From: SIG565 sp045651765
GTDB taxonomy: Bacteria; Bacillota; Clostridia; Oscillospirales; Acutalibacteraceae
Assembly (NCBI GenBank): GCA_045651765.1
Contig: JAZRSY010000024.1
Span: 124,001-188,000 of the forward strand
Length of the DNA stretch: 64,000 nt
Direction: 5' to 3'
The translations under genes were made by a program, and so were the position numbers. Below are positions 52,089 through 60,869 of the stretch, piece after piece (the first letter of the stretch is position 1; every line of letters starts with the position of its first letter). The notes under the pieces are model-generated. The model was not told where the DNA came from. It worked only from the letters and a program-made list of their open reading frames with translations, and did not search any database.

Positions 52089-52757
52089 TTATAAATATGC
52101 TTCTAAACGGTAAATTGGTTGGCCAAGGGCAACAAATTTTGCTTCGTATTCGGTAACAATATTACCTTCAAAATTGCTGTTATGTAAATCAAGCGAAATA
52201 TTTTTAAGTTTAAAACCACTGTTTGAAAACTGTTCAATAGAAAACTCAAACAAACCTTGGTTATCGGTTTTTTGGTGGATTTCGGCACCTTTAGCCAATA
52301 ATTTTTTGTAAATTTCTAAAAAGGGTTTTGCGGTTAGCCTGTGGTTTGCATATTTCTTTTTTGGGAATGGGCAGGAAAAGTTTAAATAAATTCTTTCTAT
52401 CGATTGATTTTTAATATATGACGGCAAATATTCGGCCGAACATTTAATAAAAATTAAATTACTAATTCCCTCTTTTTTAGCCTTTTCGCAAGCCGATACA
52501 ATTACATTGGCTGTTTTTTCAACCGCTATAAAATTAATGTTCGGGTTCTGTTTGGCGGCTTCACAAATAAACCCGCCTTTGCCGCAACCGATTTCTAAAT
52601 GAACGGGGTTATTGTTGCCAAACAATTCATTATAATCTAAATAATCTTTAAATGTGTTGGCCGTGTTAAAATTACGGTCTTCTTTATCGATAATTATAAG
52701 ATTGTTTTGGCATTCTTCTAACCTTTTTTCAAGGTTTTTCTTTTTTCTCATTCGCAT
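52089..52757 (-). CDS. trmB: tRNA (guanine46-N7)-methyltransferase TrmB
   Basis: This 222-residue SAM enzyme methylates G46 in the tRNA variable loop. The SAM motif is LEIGCGKGGFICEAA near residue 55. The family motif YLNFSCPFPKKKYANHRLT appears where PDPWPKKRHxKRR is usual, so the usual PDPW reads SCPF. The tail TEYEAKFVALGQPIYRLEA fits TrmB. It is the last gene of a run from 57070. Confidence 0.93.
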   Translation of the reverse strand: MRMRKKKNLEKRLEECQNNLIIIDKEDRNFNTANTFKDYLDYNELFGNNNPVHLEIGCGKGGFICEAAKQNPNINFIAVEKTANVIVSACEKAKKEGISNLIFIKCSAEYLPSYIKNQSIERIYLNFSCPFPKKKYANHRLTAKPFLEIYKKLLAKGAEIHQKTDNQGLFEFSIEQFSNSGFKLKNISLDLHNSNFEGNIVTEYEAKFVALGQPIYRLEAYL

Positions 52758-52773
52758 AAAATTTCACCAAAAA

Positions 52774-53796
52774 CTATTCAATAGCCAATTTTTGAATTGA
52801 CCTATATTGGAAATCAACATTATTTAACAGCGCAGGGTTTTTAAGAGCAATAGCGGCGCCCCTTACTACGCTGTGTGTTGGGTCGCTGTCAATATGCACC
52901 TTAGTGCCTAAATATTGCTCTAATAATTCGGGCATTCCGTTCATAAGCGAGGTTCCGCCTGTTAAATATATGCCCTCACTCATAATGTCAGCTACAATGT
53001 CGGGGTCGGTTTTTTCAATAACCTGCCTAATGGCGTTGCAAATTGATAATGCAGTATCAATAATAACTTCATGTATTTCGGTAGAGGTTACCTCTAAAGT
53101 TTCGGGCAGACCTGTAAAAATATTGCTGCCTTTTGCAATAACGGCAACCTCAATAGGCCTTTTTACAACAGTGCTTAATTGCTTTTTAATGCTTTCGGCC
53201 GTAAGCGGACCAATTGCCACACCGTATTCCTTACGAATGTATTTAATAATTAATTCATCAAAGGTGTTACCTGCTACCTTAAACGAATCACACTGGGCAA
53301 TACCACCCATTGAAATTGTAGCAATATCGGTAGCGCCTGCGCCCATATCTACAATTAAACTACCCTTAGGTTTTGTAAAATCTAACCCTAAACCGATAGC
53401 TACGGCAATTGGGTTTTCAATAACCGAAACATTGCGGCCACCGCCTGCTTCTACGACCTGAGCCATAGAGTGATGCTGCAGTTCGGTAACGCCGGTGGGC
53501 AAAGCTGCCATAACCCTGGGGCGAATAATACGCTTGCCAAACGCTTTAAACATATAGTTTTTTAACATTGCTTCGGCTAAATCCAGGTTGGCAATGGCGC
53601 CATGCTCTATTGGGTGAACGCAGGTTAAACTTTTTGGTGTGCGCCCCAAAGTTTGTAAGGCTTTTTCACCAAAATATACAGGTTCACCTGTTTCACTGTC
53701 TACGGTAACTACACTTGGCAGCTCCAAAACGATTTTCGAGCTTGAAAATATAACGGTTTTAGACGAGCCTAAATCTATACCAATATCTGTTGTCAT
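52774..53796 (-). CDS. mreB: Rod shape-determining protein MreB/Mbl
   Basis: This actin-like protein of about 340 residues organises lateral wall synthesis. Phosphate-binding motifs are GIDLGSSKTVIF (residues 5-16) and VDMGAGATDIATIS (near 160), and the adenosine motif is LTGGTSLMNGMPELL (near 285). ATG 53796 with GGTGATTAAT upstream is the likely start. mreC and mreD are not adjacent, so this could be an Mbl or MreBH-like paralogue. Confidence 0.93.
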   Translation of the reverse strand: MTTDIGIDLGSSKTVIFSSSKIVLELPSVVTVDSETGEPVYFGEKALQTLGRTPKSLTCVHPIEHGAIANLDLAEAMLKNYMFKAFGKRIIRPRVMAALPTGVTELQHHSMAQVVEAGGGRNVSVIENPIAVAIGLGLDFTKPKGSLIVDMGAGATDIATISMGGIAQCDSFKVAGNTFDELIIKYIRKEYGVAIGPLTAESIKKQLSTVVKRPIEVAVIAKGSNIFTGLPETLEVTSTEIHEVIIDTALSICNAIRQVIEKTDPDIVADIMSEGIYLTGGTSLMNGMPELLEQYLGTKVHIDSDPTHSVVRGAAIALKNPALLNNVDFQYRSIQKLAIE

Positions 53797-53823
53797 ATTA
53801 ATCACCAAACATATTATATTTTA

Positions 53824-54525
53824 TTATTCCTTGTTTTTCAACCCTTGTTTTTTGTAATTAGAAAGCGCAGTAACGCAATACACATTATTTGCACCTGCAA
53901 ACATAATTTGTCTTGCACATTCGTCTAGTGTGGCGCCCGTTGTTTTAACATCATCAACCAACAAAACATTATTCGCCTTAAAACTCTTACAAATATAGGC
54001 ATCTTTAATATTACTAAACCTATATTTAAAGTTAGATTTGTGCTGCGGCTTGGTTCTTTTTACCTTTTTAAGATAATTGACATACGGCACACCCAATTTT
54101 TTAGAAATTTTACGGGCTAAAATTTCACTTTGATTGTACCCTCTTTTAAATTTGTTTAACGGGTGCAAAGGAACACTTAAAATATAATCAAATTTAATGT
54201 TACTGAAATTTTCGTTAACGGTCTTTACCATACTTTCAGCAAAGAAATCGGCGTTTTCGATGCTGCCGCCAAATTTTAGCGTATAAATACCCTTTGAAGA
54301 AACATCGCCATAATTAAAAGGAGAAACTGAGGCACGAAAATGATAAGTAAATCTGTTACAGCAACAATGCTTTTTATCGCAACCGCATTTTATACACAGT
54401 TTTGTAATCTGCTCTATATCTTTATTACAGTCTTCGCACAAATGCTCTTCGCGTTTTATTAAATTATTACAACAAGCACATCGTTTTGGAAATAAAAGCC
54501 ATATTATATAATTTAAAAATTTCAT
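53824..54525 (-). CDS. comFC: ComF-family phosphoribosyltransferase-like protein
   Basis: This 233-residue protein has an N-terminal zinc-finger region with many Cys (CACC, CEDC, CIKCGC and CCCNRF between residues 16 and 57). The C-terminal PRTase-like domain has the PRPP-loop motif NVLLVDDVKTTGATLDECA. In competent bacteria ComFC acts in DNA uptake. Competence here is unproven, though dprA and comFC are both present. It follows recD2 by 3 bp. Confidence 0.92.
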   Translation of the reverse strand: MKFLNYIIWLLFPKRCACCNNLIKREEHLCEDCNKDIEQITKLCIKCGCDKKHCCCNRFTYHFRASVSPFNYGDVSSKGIYTLKFGGSIENADFFAESMVKTVNENFSNIKFDYILSVPLHPLNKFKRGYNQSEILARKISKKLGVPYVNYLKKVKRTKPQHKSNFKYRFSNIKDAYICKSFKANNVLLVDDVKTTGATLDECARQIMFAGANNVYCVTALSNYKKQGLKNKE

Positions 54526-54528
54526 ACA

Positions 54529-56727
54529 TTACCTCATTAAAAAATTTAAAAGGCCTGTATAGCGCAAGGTTTTTTTGTCGTTTGCTATCATGTCGGCTAA
54601 AACGGTGCTGCTACCCACTACAACTAAAAGTTGTTTAGCGCGGGTAAAGGCTGTGTATAAAAGATTTCTGTATCTTAATTTGTGAGGAACATCCAATAAC
54701 GGTAAAATAATGCAGTCAAACTCACTACCCTGGCTTTTATGTACAGTTACGGCATAGGCGAGCTCTAGTTGAGCTATTTCTTCACCCGAATAAATTACCC
54801 TTTTGCCATCAAAATTAACGGTTACGCTGTTAAGGTAGCCATCAGCCGATTCGATAAAGCCAATATCGCCGTTAAAAACTCCGCTGCCTGTTTCGCCAAA
54901 ATTGGTTTCCCACAGAATATCGTAATTATTTTTAATTTGCATAACCTTATCACCCTGGCGGAAGGTAATGCCTTTAAAACTTAATTCGCCTTTTAATTTG
55001 CTTGGTGGGTTTACAGCGGCTTGTAATAAGTTATTAAGGTTAGCAGTGCCTGTTAAAAAACGCCTTGAAGGACACAAAACCTGAATGTTCTCTAAAGGTA
55101 AAAAACCATAAGCTAGCGGCAACCGTTCGGATAAAAGGTTTACAACCTCGGACACACATTCTTCGGGATTATTATTAATTAACATAAAGCAATCGGAATT
55201 TTTGGAATTATTAAAAACTATTTGTTTGCCGTTAATTATTTTATGCGCGTTGGTAACAATAAGACTTTCTTCTGCTTGGCGAAAAATTGTTTTTAAGCAA
55301 ACACTTGCAATATTACCGTATTTAATTAGGTCGTGCAAAACGTTGCCTGCCCCCACGCTTGGTAATTGGTCTGTATCCCCAACCATAATAATGCGGCAGT
55401 TGCCCTTAACGGCACGCAAAACGGCCTCGAACAAAAATGTATCTACCATTGACATTTCATCAACAATTAAAACATCACACTCTAGCGGATTTTTTTCGTT
55501 ACGGGCAAAAAAGTGCTTTTCATCTTCATTAAATTCGGCCTCGAGCATACGGTGAATGGTCTTGGCGGGAATACCTGTAAGTTCGGTAATTCGTCTGGCA
55601 GCACGGCCTGTTGGGGCGCATAGCATTACATCAAGCCCACGGTGTTCTAACACACTAATTATGGCATTAAGGGTGGTGGTTTTACCAGTGCCAGGGCCAC
55701 CTGTTAAAATAAACACTCCGTTTTCAACAGCATGTCTCACGGCTTGCCTTTGCAATTCTTCGAATTTAATTGATAATATGTTTTCTGCTCGGTCAATTTC
55801 TAACTCACTTAACGAAAATAAATCGTTTTTAACGGCAGCCATTTGTTTTATTCGGGACGCAATATATCGTTCAGAAGAATGATATTCCGGTAAAAAAACA
55901 AAATCAGTGTTATCAAAATCTTCTAAAATAAGCTCTAAAGATTTTTCAGCATTTAATATTACCTCTTTCACCAAACCAGGCTCAACATCTAAAAGCAGAG
56001 ATGAAACATCGGCCAACTTATTTATAGGCAAACAGGTGTGTGAATTGGCAGTATTTTTTTTAAGAACATATTTAACCCCAGCTAAAATTCGGTTATGTTC
56101 AAATTTGTTTAAATTGTACGCTTCGGCTATTTCTTCGGCGCGTAAAAAATCGAAACCTATATTATCGGAGCATAAAACATAAGGGTTATTTTGCACCATC
56201 GGCACTGCATTATTGCCTAATTTTTTAAAAATTTTTAGGGCTTCGGCAGGGGTAAAATTAAATTGTGAAAATTTAAGCAAAATTTCCCTTATTCCAAATT
56301 GGCTTTTAAAATGTTCGCTTACAGCCATTGCCTTCTCGTAAGAAATACCCTTAATAATACATAGTTTTTCGGGGTAATTTTCAATAATATCTAAACTATC
56401 TTTACCAAACTGTTCAACAATTTTGCGTGCAGTAGCAGGGCCAATGCCCCTAACACTTCCGCTCGACAAATATTTTAATATTGAGGCGGAATCTTCTTTA
56501 ATAACCCTTTCACAAAATTCGACCTTAAACTGCGAGCCATAGGTTTTGTGGTGGATATATTGGCCTGTGCAATTTAAAAATTCGCCCTCGTAAGCATTAG
56601 GAATAATGCCAACAACGGTGATATCCTCGGAACCTGTGTTAAGCGTTAAAACGCAATAGCCGTTATTTTCATTTTTATATGTAATTTTTACAATAGTACC
56701 GCTAACTGTTTGGGTATTGTTTTGCAT
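54529..56727 (-). CDS. recD2: RecD2-type 5'-3' DNA helicase
   Basis: This 732-residue SF1B helicase has an N-terminal OB-like domain and a helix-hairpin-helix (SGSVRGIGPATARKIVEQFG near residue 95). Walker A is GGPGTGKTTT near 343, Walker B is VLIVDEMSMVD, motif III is MVGDTDQLPSVGAG, and AYAVTVHKSQGSEFDCIILP lies near the C-terminus. There is no RecBC partner here. The start overlaps the upstream small gene by 26 bp. Confidence 0.95.
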   Translation of the reverse strand: MQNNTQTVSGTIVKITYKNENNGYCVLTLNTGSEDITVVGIIPNAYEGEFLNCTGQYIHHKTYGSQFKVEFCERVIKEDSASILKYLSSGSVRGIGPATARKIVEQFGKDSLDIIENYPEKLCIIKGISYEKAMAVSEHFKSQFGIREILLKFSQFNFTPAEALKIFKKLGNNAVPMVQNNPYVLCSDNIGFDFLRAEEIAEAYNLNKFEHNRILAGVKYVLKKNTANSHTCLPINKLADVSSLLLDVEPGLVKEVILNAEKSLELILEDFDNTDFVFLPEYHSSERYIASRIKQMAAVKNDLFSLSELEIDRAENILSIKFEELQRQAVRHAVENGVFILTGGPGTGKTTTLNAIISVLEHRGLDVMLCAPTGRAARRITELTGIPAKTIHRMLEAEFNEDEKHFFARNEKNPLECDVLIVDEMSMVDTFLFEAVLRAVKGNCRIIMVGDTDQLPSVGAGNVLHDLIKYGNIASVCLKTIFRQAEESLIVTNAHKIINGKQIVFNNSKNSDCFMLINNNPEECVSEVVNLLSERLPLAYGFLPLENIQVLCPSRRFLTGTANLNNLLQAAVNPPSKLKGELSFKGITFRQGDKVMQIKNNYDILWETNFGETGSGVFNGDIGFIESADGYLNSVTVNFDGKRVIYSGEEIAQLELAYAVTVHKSQGSEFDCIILPLLDVPHKLRYRNLLYTAFTRAKQLLVVVGSSTVLADMIANDKKTLRYTGLLNFLMR

Positions 56728-57070
56728 TACTAAAAACTCCGATATCTTCGAATTCTTTTACAAAATTATCATTTTGGGTAAAATAAACATTTTGGTTTTT
56801 ATAGGTATTTTTTAAAGCCTTTTGGGTGGCCGAGGTAATATCTTTAGTTACAGCAATGATATTTTCATAATGCTTATTGCCCGACCATTTTTGTTCCTCT
56901 ATGGCTGATATTAATTGTTGTTCGGCGTAAGGCTCGGTTAAGAATAATACCAAAACTTTTTGAGCAATTTTTTTTGGTTTTAACATAAATGAGCCAATTG
57001 AGTAAAATAACTCGCCTAAGCCTATTAAAGAAAAAATTACCAAAAAAGTAAAAATAAATGCTTCGTACAT
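56702..57070 (-). CDS. Small membrane protein of unknown function upstream of recD2
   Basis: I do not recognise this 122-residue protein. One hydrophobic helix lies at the N-terminus (AFIFTFLVIFSLIGLGELF). The remaining soluble part looks like an alpha/beta fold, with VLVLFLTEPYAEQQLISAIE, NIIAVTKDITSATQKAL and VYFTQNDNF. It starts at ATG with AGAGGTG upstream. Its last 26 bases overlap recD2. Confidence 0.75.
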   Translation of the reverse strand: MYEAFIFTFLVIFSLIGLGELFYSIGSFMLKPKKIAQKVLVLFLTEPYAEQQLISAIEEQKWSGNKHYENIIAVTKDITSATQKALKNTYKNQNVYFTQNDNFVKEFEDIGVFSNAKQYPNS

Positions 57071-57096
57071 AAAAACACCTCTAAACTATTTTGTTT

Positions 57097-57125
57097 ATTA
57101 TATGCTAAAGGTATAATTTATGTAA
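57097..57125 (-). promoter_or_regulatory. Likely promoter of the 57070-52089 run
   Basis: Minus strand: TTACAT (57125-57120), a 17-bp spacer, TATAAT (57102-57097). The -35 is weak. Confidence 0.55.
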
Positions 57126-57126
57126 C

Positions 57127-57151
57127 AAGGGAGCACCCGCGATGCTCCCTT
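57127..57151 (-). terminator. Hairpin after cdaR
   Basis: AAGGGAGCA and TGCTCCCTT form a perfect 9-bp stem with a GC-rich loop. On the minus strand only TTGTTACATAAATT follows, so termination is probably inefficient. Confidence 0.55.
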
Positions 57152-57159
57152 AATTTTAT

Positions 57160-58425
57160 TTATTCTATTTTAACAGTGGCTTGATATGTGCCAACCTGCC
57201 AAATATTTGTATGAACATTAGATTTTATAGTAACAGCCATGGTATATTCGCCTTTTGTTTTACCCGAAATATCTACAACGGCATATAAATCGTTGGCGTT
57301 TAATGAATATACAACCCCAGAAGGACCGCATATTTTAACATTTTTAATTGAATTTAAAAGTGAAACATTATGGCCAGAATTATTATTAATTGCCGCTACA
57401 TTAGAAATAGAAAAGTTTTTAGAACCTAAAGAATTTGTATTAATTTTAACAGTTACACTTTCAAGTTTATCTAATGTTTTAACGCCGTTAGGTAAAACAA
57501 GCGAAACTTCAAAACTGTTTTTACTTTTTTCAATACTGTTAAAATCAATTGGCGACAACTCTATAAAAGATGTTGCATTAACTGTTTCTTCGGGACCGAT
57601 TATTGTAACCTCAGAAACAGAAAGGCTATTGGGTATTGGAGTGTTTTTGTAAGAATCGGGCTCGTTTTTGAATGTGGCCACCAGCGGCACGGTTTTGGTT
57701 TTTGAAATTGGAACGGAAATTTTAACGGTGGTAGCACTTACTGAATATTTAGAAATATCAAGCTCATTACCGTTTGAATCGTAAAGCAAAATAGAGCCAT
57801 CGTACGATTTTGTAACCGATAAAACTTCGTTAGCTTCGGCATAGGCTACAACCGATGCAATTTTTTCCATTTCGGTTCGTGGAGCTTTAATAGTTACAAT
57901 ATTGTTGCCGGCATCACTTATAACCGGGTCTTCTGCAACAAGACCTTCGGTTGCACTAACGCCCACAACCTTGGTTTCAAGGGTAAATTGTTTAGTGTCA
58001 ATATAGTCGAAACTAACCTGAATGGTACTGGGTGTAATAGATAAAACCTTGTATTCAGTAGCAAAGGTTTTTTTAGAAGCGGTCAATACTAAATCGTATT
58101 GGCCAGGCTTAGTTACCTCGGAAACCGAAGCAGAAACCTCAATATCATTAGCATTAATTTGGGAAACAATATAAGCAGGACCACTTATTTTAACCGATAC
58201 CGTTTTATTTACGACATCTGTAATTTCATCTAGCCCCAATTCTGCAACAACCGTGTCTTCTGTGTCTAAAGTTACCGGAATTTTAGAAATAGTTTGTTCA
58301 ATTGTAGGGGTTTCGCCCGTTTCTAATGCTAACCAAAAAACAAAGGCTAAAACGATCGACAACACAACTATTATTTTTTTATTATTAAGTAATTTACGTA
58401 GTGAAAAATCAAATTTAAATTTCAT
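57160..58425 (-). CDS. cdaR: CdaA regulatory protein CdaR (YbbR repeats)
   Basis: This 421-residue membrane-anchored protein has a single helix near residues 18-35 (KIIVVLSIVLAFVFWLALE). About four extracytoplasmic YbbR-like repeats follow (roughly 50-130, 140-220, 225-315 and 320-420), seen as alternating strands such as VSVKISGPAYIV, VTIKAPRTEMEKI, VTIIGPEETV and VKICGPSGVVY. CdaR modulates the diadenylate cyclase encoded 25 bp upstream. glmM, the usual third gene, is absent. Confidence 0.93.
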   Translation of the reverse strand: MKFKFDFSLRKLLNNKKIIVVLSIVLAFVFWLALETGETPTIEQTISKIPVTLDTEDTVVAELGLDEITDVVNKTVSVKISGPAYIVSQINANDIEVSASVSEVTKPGQYDLVLTASKKTFATEYKVLSITPSTIQVSFDYIDTKQFTLETKVVGVSATEGLVAEDPVISDAGNNIVTIKAPRTEMEKIASVVAYAEANEVLSVTKSYDGSILLYDSNGNELDISKYSVSATTVKISVPISKTKTVPLVATFKNEPDSYKNTPIPNSLSVSEVTIIGPEETVNATSFIELSPIDFNSIEKSKNSFEVSLVLPNGVKTLDKLESVTVKINTNSLGSKNFSISNVAAINNNSGHNVSLLNSIKNVKICGPSGVVYSLNANDLYAVVDISGKTKGEYTMAVTIKSNVHTNIWQVGTYQATVKIE

Positions 58426-58450
58426 TAATTAATACTCCAACGGAATTATT

Positions 58451-59326
58451 TTATTTTTTTTTATTGAAAATGCCCTTAATTTTTTCAAAAATTGTAAAAT
58501 AAAACGGTTTCTTTTCTTCAACTTCGTTTGCAAACAGTTCGGTTAAAAGTTCATCCCTTAGGTTAATAGGTGTAAAATTACGTTTTATGGAACCATTTTT
58601 AGCCACCGAAACAATTCCTGTTTCTTCGGAAACCACAACTACAATTGCATCGGAAACCTCACTCATACCAATAGCTGCCCTATGGCGTGTGCCAAGTTGT
58701 GAATTAATGTTGTTATTTGCGGTTAATGGTAATATGCAACCGGCCGAAACTATACGGTCGTTTCTAATAATCAAGCTTCCGTCATGCAATGGAGATTTAG
58801 GGAAAAATATGTTTTGAACAAGCTCGGTAGAAACGGTTGCATCAATTAATGTTCCGGTATCTATAATTTCGCCAAGCGGGGTTCTTCTTTCGAACACAAT
58901 AAGGGCACCAATTTTCTTTTCCTGCATATTGCTAACCGCCTTGCAAATATCATTAATGCGGTCAATATCTTGCTTTTGTGCAACACTTGTTCCTTGGTGG
59001 CCTAAATAATTAATGCGGCTGTGGCCCATTTTTTCTAACACACGGCGAATTTCGGGTTGGAAAATAATAACAGCTATAATTAAAACCGAATTAACTAATT
59101 TTAAAAGCAACCATTTAACCGTTACTAACTCGAACCAATTTGCAATTAAATACACAAAGAAAAGTAACGCAATTCCCTTTAAAAGTTGACCTGCTCTGCT
59201 TTCTTTGAAAAATTCTATGGCTTTGTAAATTACAAAGGCTATAATTAAAATATCTACCAAATCAAAAAACCTAATATTAGAAAGAGCATATACAATTTGG
59301 CTCCAAAAAGCTAAAAAATTTCCCAT
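58451..59326 (-). CDS. cdaA: Diadenylate cyclase CdaA
   Basis: This 291-residue enzyme makes c-di-AMP, which controls potassium and osmolyte balance. It has three N-terminal membrane helices (to about residue 80) and then a DAC domain. The catalytic motifs are SPLHDGSLIIRNDRIVSAG (DGS) and GTRHRAAIGMSE (RHR). The C-terminus is a basic tail. It is first in an operon with cdaR. Confidence 0.97.
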   Translation of the reverse strand: MGNFLAFWSQIVYALSNIRFFDLVDILIIAFVIYKAIEFFKESRAGQLLKGIALLFFVYLIANWFELVTVKWLLLKLVNSVLIIAVIIFQPEIRRVLEKMGHSRINYLGHQGTSVAQKQDIDRINDICKAVSNMQEKKIGALIVFERRTPLGEIIDTGTLIDATVSTELVQNIFFPKSPLHDGSLIIRNDRIVSAGCILPLTANNNINSQLGTRHRAAIGMSEVSDAIVVVVSEETGIVSVAKNGSIKRNFTPINLRDELLTELFANEVEEKKPFYFTIFEKIKGIFNKKK

Positions 59327-59361
59327 AGGCTAATACCTCAAATTTATTTATATATATGTTA

Positions 59362-59390
59362 ATAATATCATATTTATTTAATAGTATCAA
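59362..59390 (-). promoter_or_regulatory. Promoter of cdaA-cdaR
   Basis: Minus strand: TTGATA (59390-59385), a 17-bp spacer, TATTAT (59367-59362). Confidence 0.7.
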
Positions 59391-59407
59391 CACAATTTTT
59401 TAACTTT

Positions 59408-60538
59408 TTATAATTTTTTTAAAACATTTACAAGATAATTTATTTCTTTGTAATTATTAAAATAACCCACACTTACCCTAACAGTTCCAACATTTAAAGT
59501 TCCAATGGTTTTATGGGCGGTTGGAGCACAATGCAGCCCCGCCCTAACGGCTATATTATTTTTATTTAAAAATTCGGCAACTTCAAAACTATTATATCCT
59601 TTAATGTTAAAAGAAATTAATGGAACACTATCATAAAACTTGGGTTCTTTAGTATATAAAATTACATTTTTTGACGGTTTTATTTGTTTATATAAATATT
59701 TTATCAACCCCAGTTCTTTTTTGTAAATATTGCTTATTCCCTGCCTTTTTAAAACACCTATTCCGGCGGCAACTCCGGCAATTGCAGGAACGTTAATTGT
59801 TCCACTTTCAAGCATTTCGGGCATTTCTAAAGGCTGCAGGAAATTCAAAGATTCTGTGCCTGTTCCGCCTTCTAAAATTGTATCGTTTAATTTAGAACGA
59901 CTTATTAACACCCCAACCCCCATTGGAGCCAACAGACTTTTATGTGGCGCCAAACACAAAAAATCAATATTCATTTTTTGCATATTTATAGGTATCACGC
60001 CTGCGCTTTGAGCGGCATCCACCGCAAACAAAACCCCGTTTTCTTTGCATAATTTACCAATTTTTTCAATCGGCAAAATTTTACCGGTTACATTAGAAGC
60101 ATGTGTGCTAACAACCATTTTGGTGTTTTTATTTATTAATTTTTTAAAATTTTCAATCGTTATATCATCGTCATCTGAAACACTTGCCATATCATAAGAA
60201 ATATTTTTTGTTTTTTGCAACTTTGTAATAGGGCGCATAACAGCGTTGTGTTCGAGCGAAGAAATAACTATATGGTCGTTATCTTGCAAAACTCCCTTTA
60301 TTACACAGTTTAAAGCGTGGGTGCAATTTAATGTGAAAGCAACATTCTGCTCATTATCGACACCAAAAAAATCTGCAATTGTCTTACGAGCATTATACAC
60401 CATAAGGGCTGTATTTATTGAGCCATTATGTCCACTTCTGCCCGGGTTAGAAGTATAATCAGTTAGTGCTTTTTGCACCGAAAATATAACCTCGGGTGGC
60501 TTTTTCCCACCCGAAGCTGCGTTATCTAAATATATCAT
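59408..60538 (-). CDS. Class V aminotransferase/cysteine desulfurase family protein
   Basis: This 376-residue PLP enzyme resembles the cysteine desulfurase subfamily found in clostridia next to DUF3343 genes. It starts MIYLDNAAS. PLP-binding residues lie in NCTHALN, the Schiff-base Lys in LAPHKSLLAPMG (near residue 205), and a C-terminal active-site Cys in VRAGLHCAPTAHKTIG (near 337). The product could be persulfide sulfur for cofactor or tRNA thiolation, or selenium delivery, which is inference. It lies downstream of a hairpin that separates it from the DUF3343 gene. Confidence 0.85.
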   Translation of the reverse strand: MIYLDNAASGGKKPPEVIFSVQKALTDYTSNPGRSGHNGSINTALMVYNARKTIADFFGVDNEQNVAFTLNCTHALNCVIKGVLQDNDHIVISSLEHNAVMRPITKLQKTKNISYDMASVSDDDDITIENFKKLINKNTKMVVSTHASNVTGKILPIEKIGKLCKENGVLFAVDAAQSAGVIPINMQKMNIDFLCLAPHKSLLAPMGVGVLISRSKLNDTILEGGTGTESLNFLQPLEMPEMLESGTINVPAIAGVAAGIGVLKRQGISNIYKKELGLIKYLYKQIKPSKNVILYTKEPKFYDSVPLISFNIKGYNSFEVAEFLNKNNIAVRAGLHCAPTAHKTIGTLNVGTVRVSVGYFNNYKEINYLVNVLKKL

Positions 60539-60548
60539 AATTACACCT

Positions 60549-60587
60549 TTTTATAAAAATAAAGTCCCCGTTTAAATGGGGACTTTT
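60549..60587 (-). terminator. Hairpin between DUF3343 and the desulfurase gene
   Basis: Minus strand: AAAGTCCCC-ATTTAAAC-GGGGACTTT (60586-60561) followed by ATTTTTA. This is a good intrinsic terminator placed between two genes that are expected to be cotranscribed, so it may set their ratio. Confidence 0.75.
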
Positions 60588-60807
60588 ATTCGTTAATTTG
60601 TTTAATTTCAAGAACTTTTACTCCGGCAAGGCGTAATAATTCCTCTGCCTTTTTACTGTCGCCAATAAATGCAACACCATAGCCGCAACCGATTTTTCCA
60701 AGTCCTGTCGAACGTTTGATTTCGGCTTTATATCCGTTACGGCGAAGCACATCTCTTCCTTTAATTGCATAGGTTACGGTGCCGGTTGAAATTACATATT
60801 TATGCAT
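60586..60807 (-). CDS. DUF3343 putative Se/S carrier-like protein
   Basis: This 73-residue protein matches DUF3343: ISTGTVTYAIKGRDVLRRNG, then STGLGKIGCGYGVAF with a single conserved Cys in GCGYG. Such proteins occur with cysteine desulfurases and selenium-related genes and are thought to carry a sulfur or selenium atom. AAGGGG lies upstream of the ATG. Confidence 0.88.
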   Translation of the reverse strand: MHKYVISTGTVTYAIKGRDVLRRNGYKAEIKRSTGLGKIGCGYGVAFIGDSKKAEELLRLAGVKVLEIKQINE

Positions 60808-60869
60808 TATAATCCCCTTACGGTAGAGCCTATATTACTTGGCCGTACAATACATTTTATGAAAAACTG

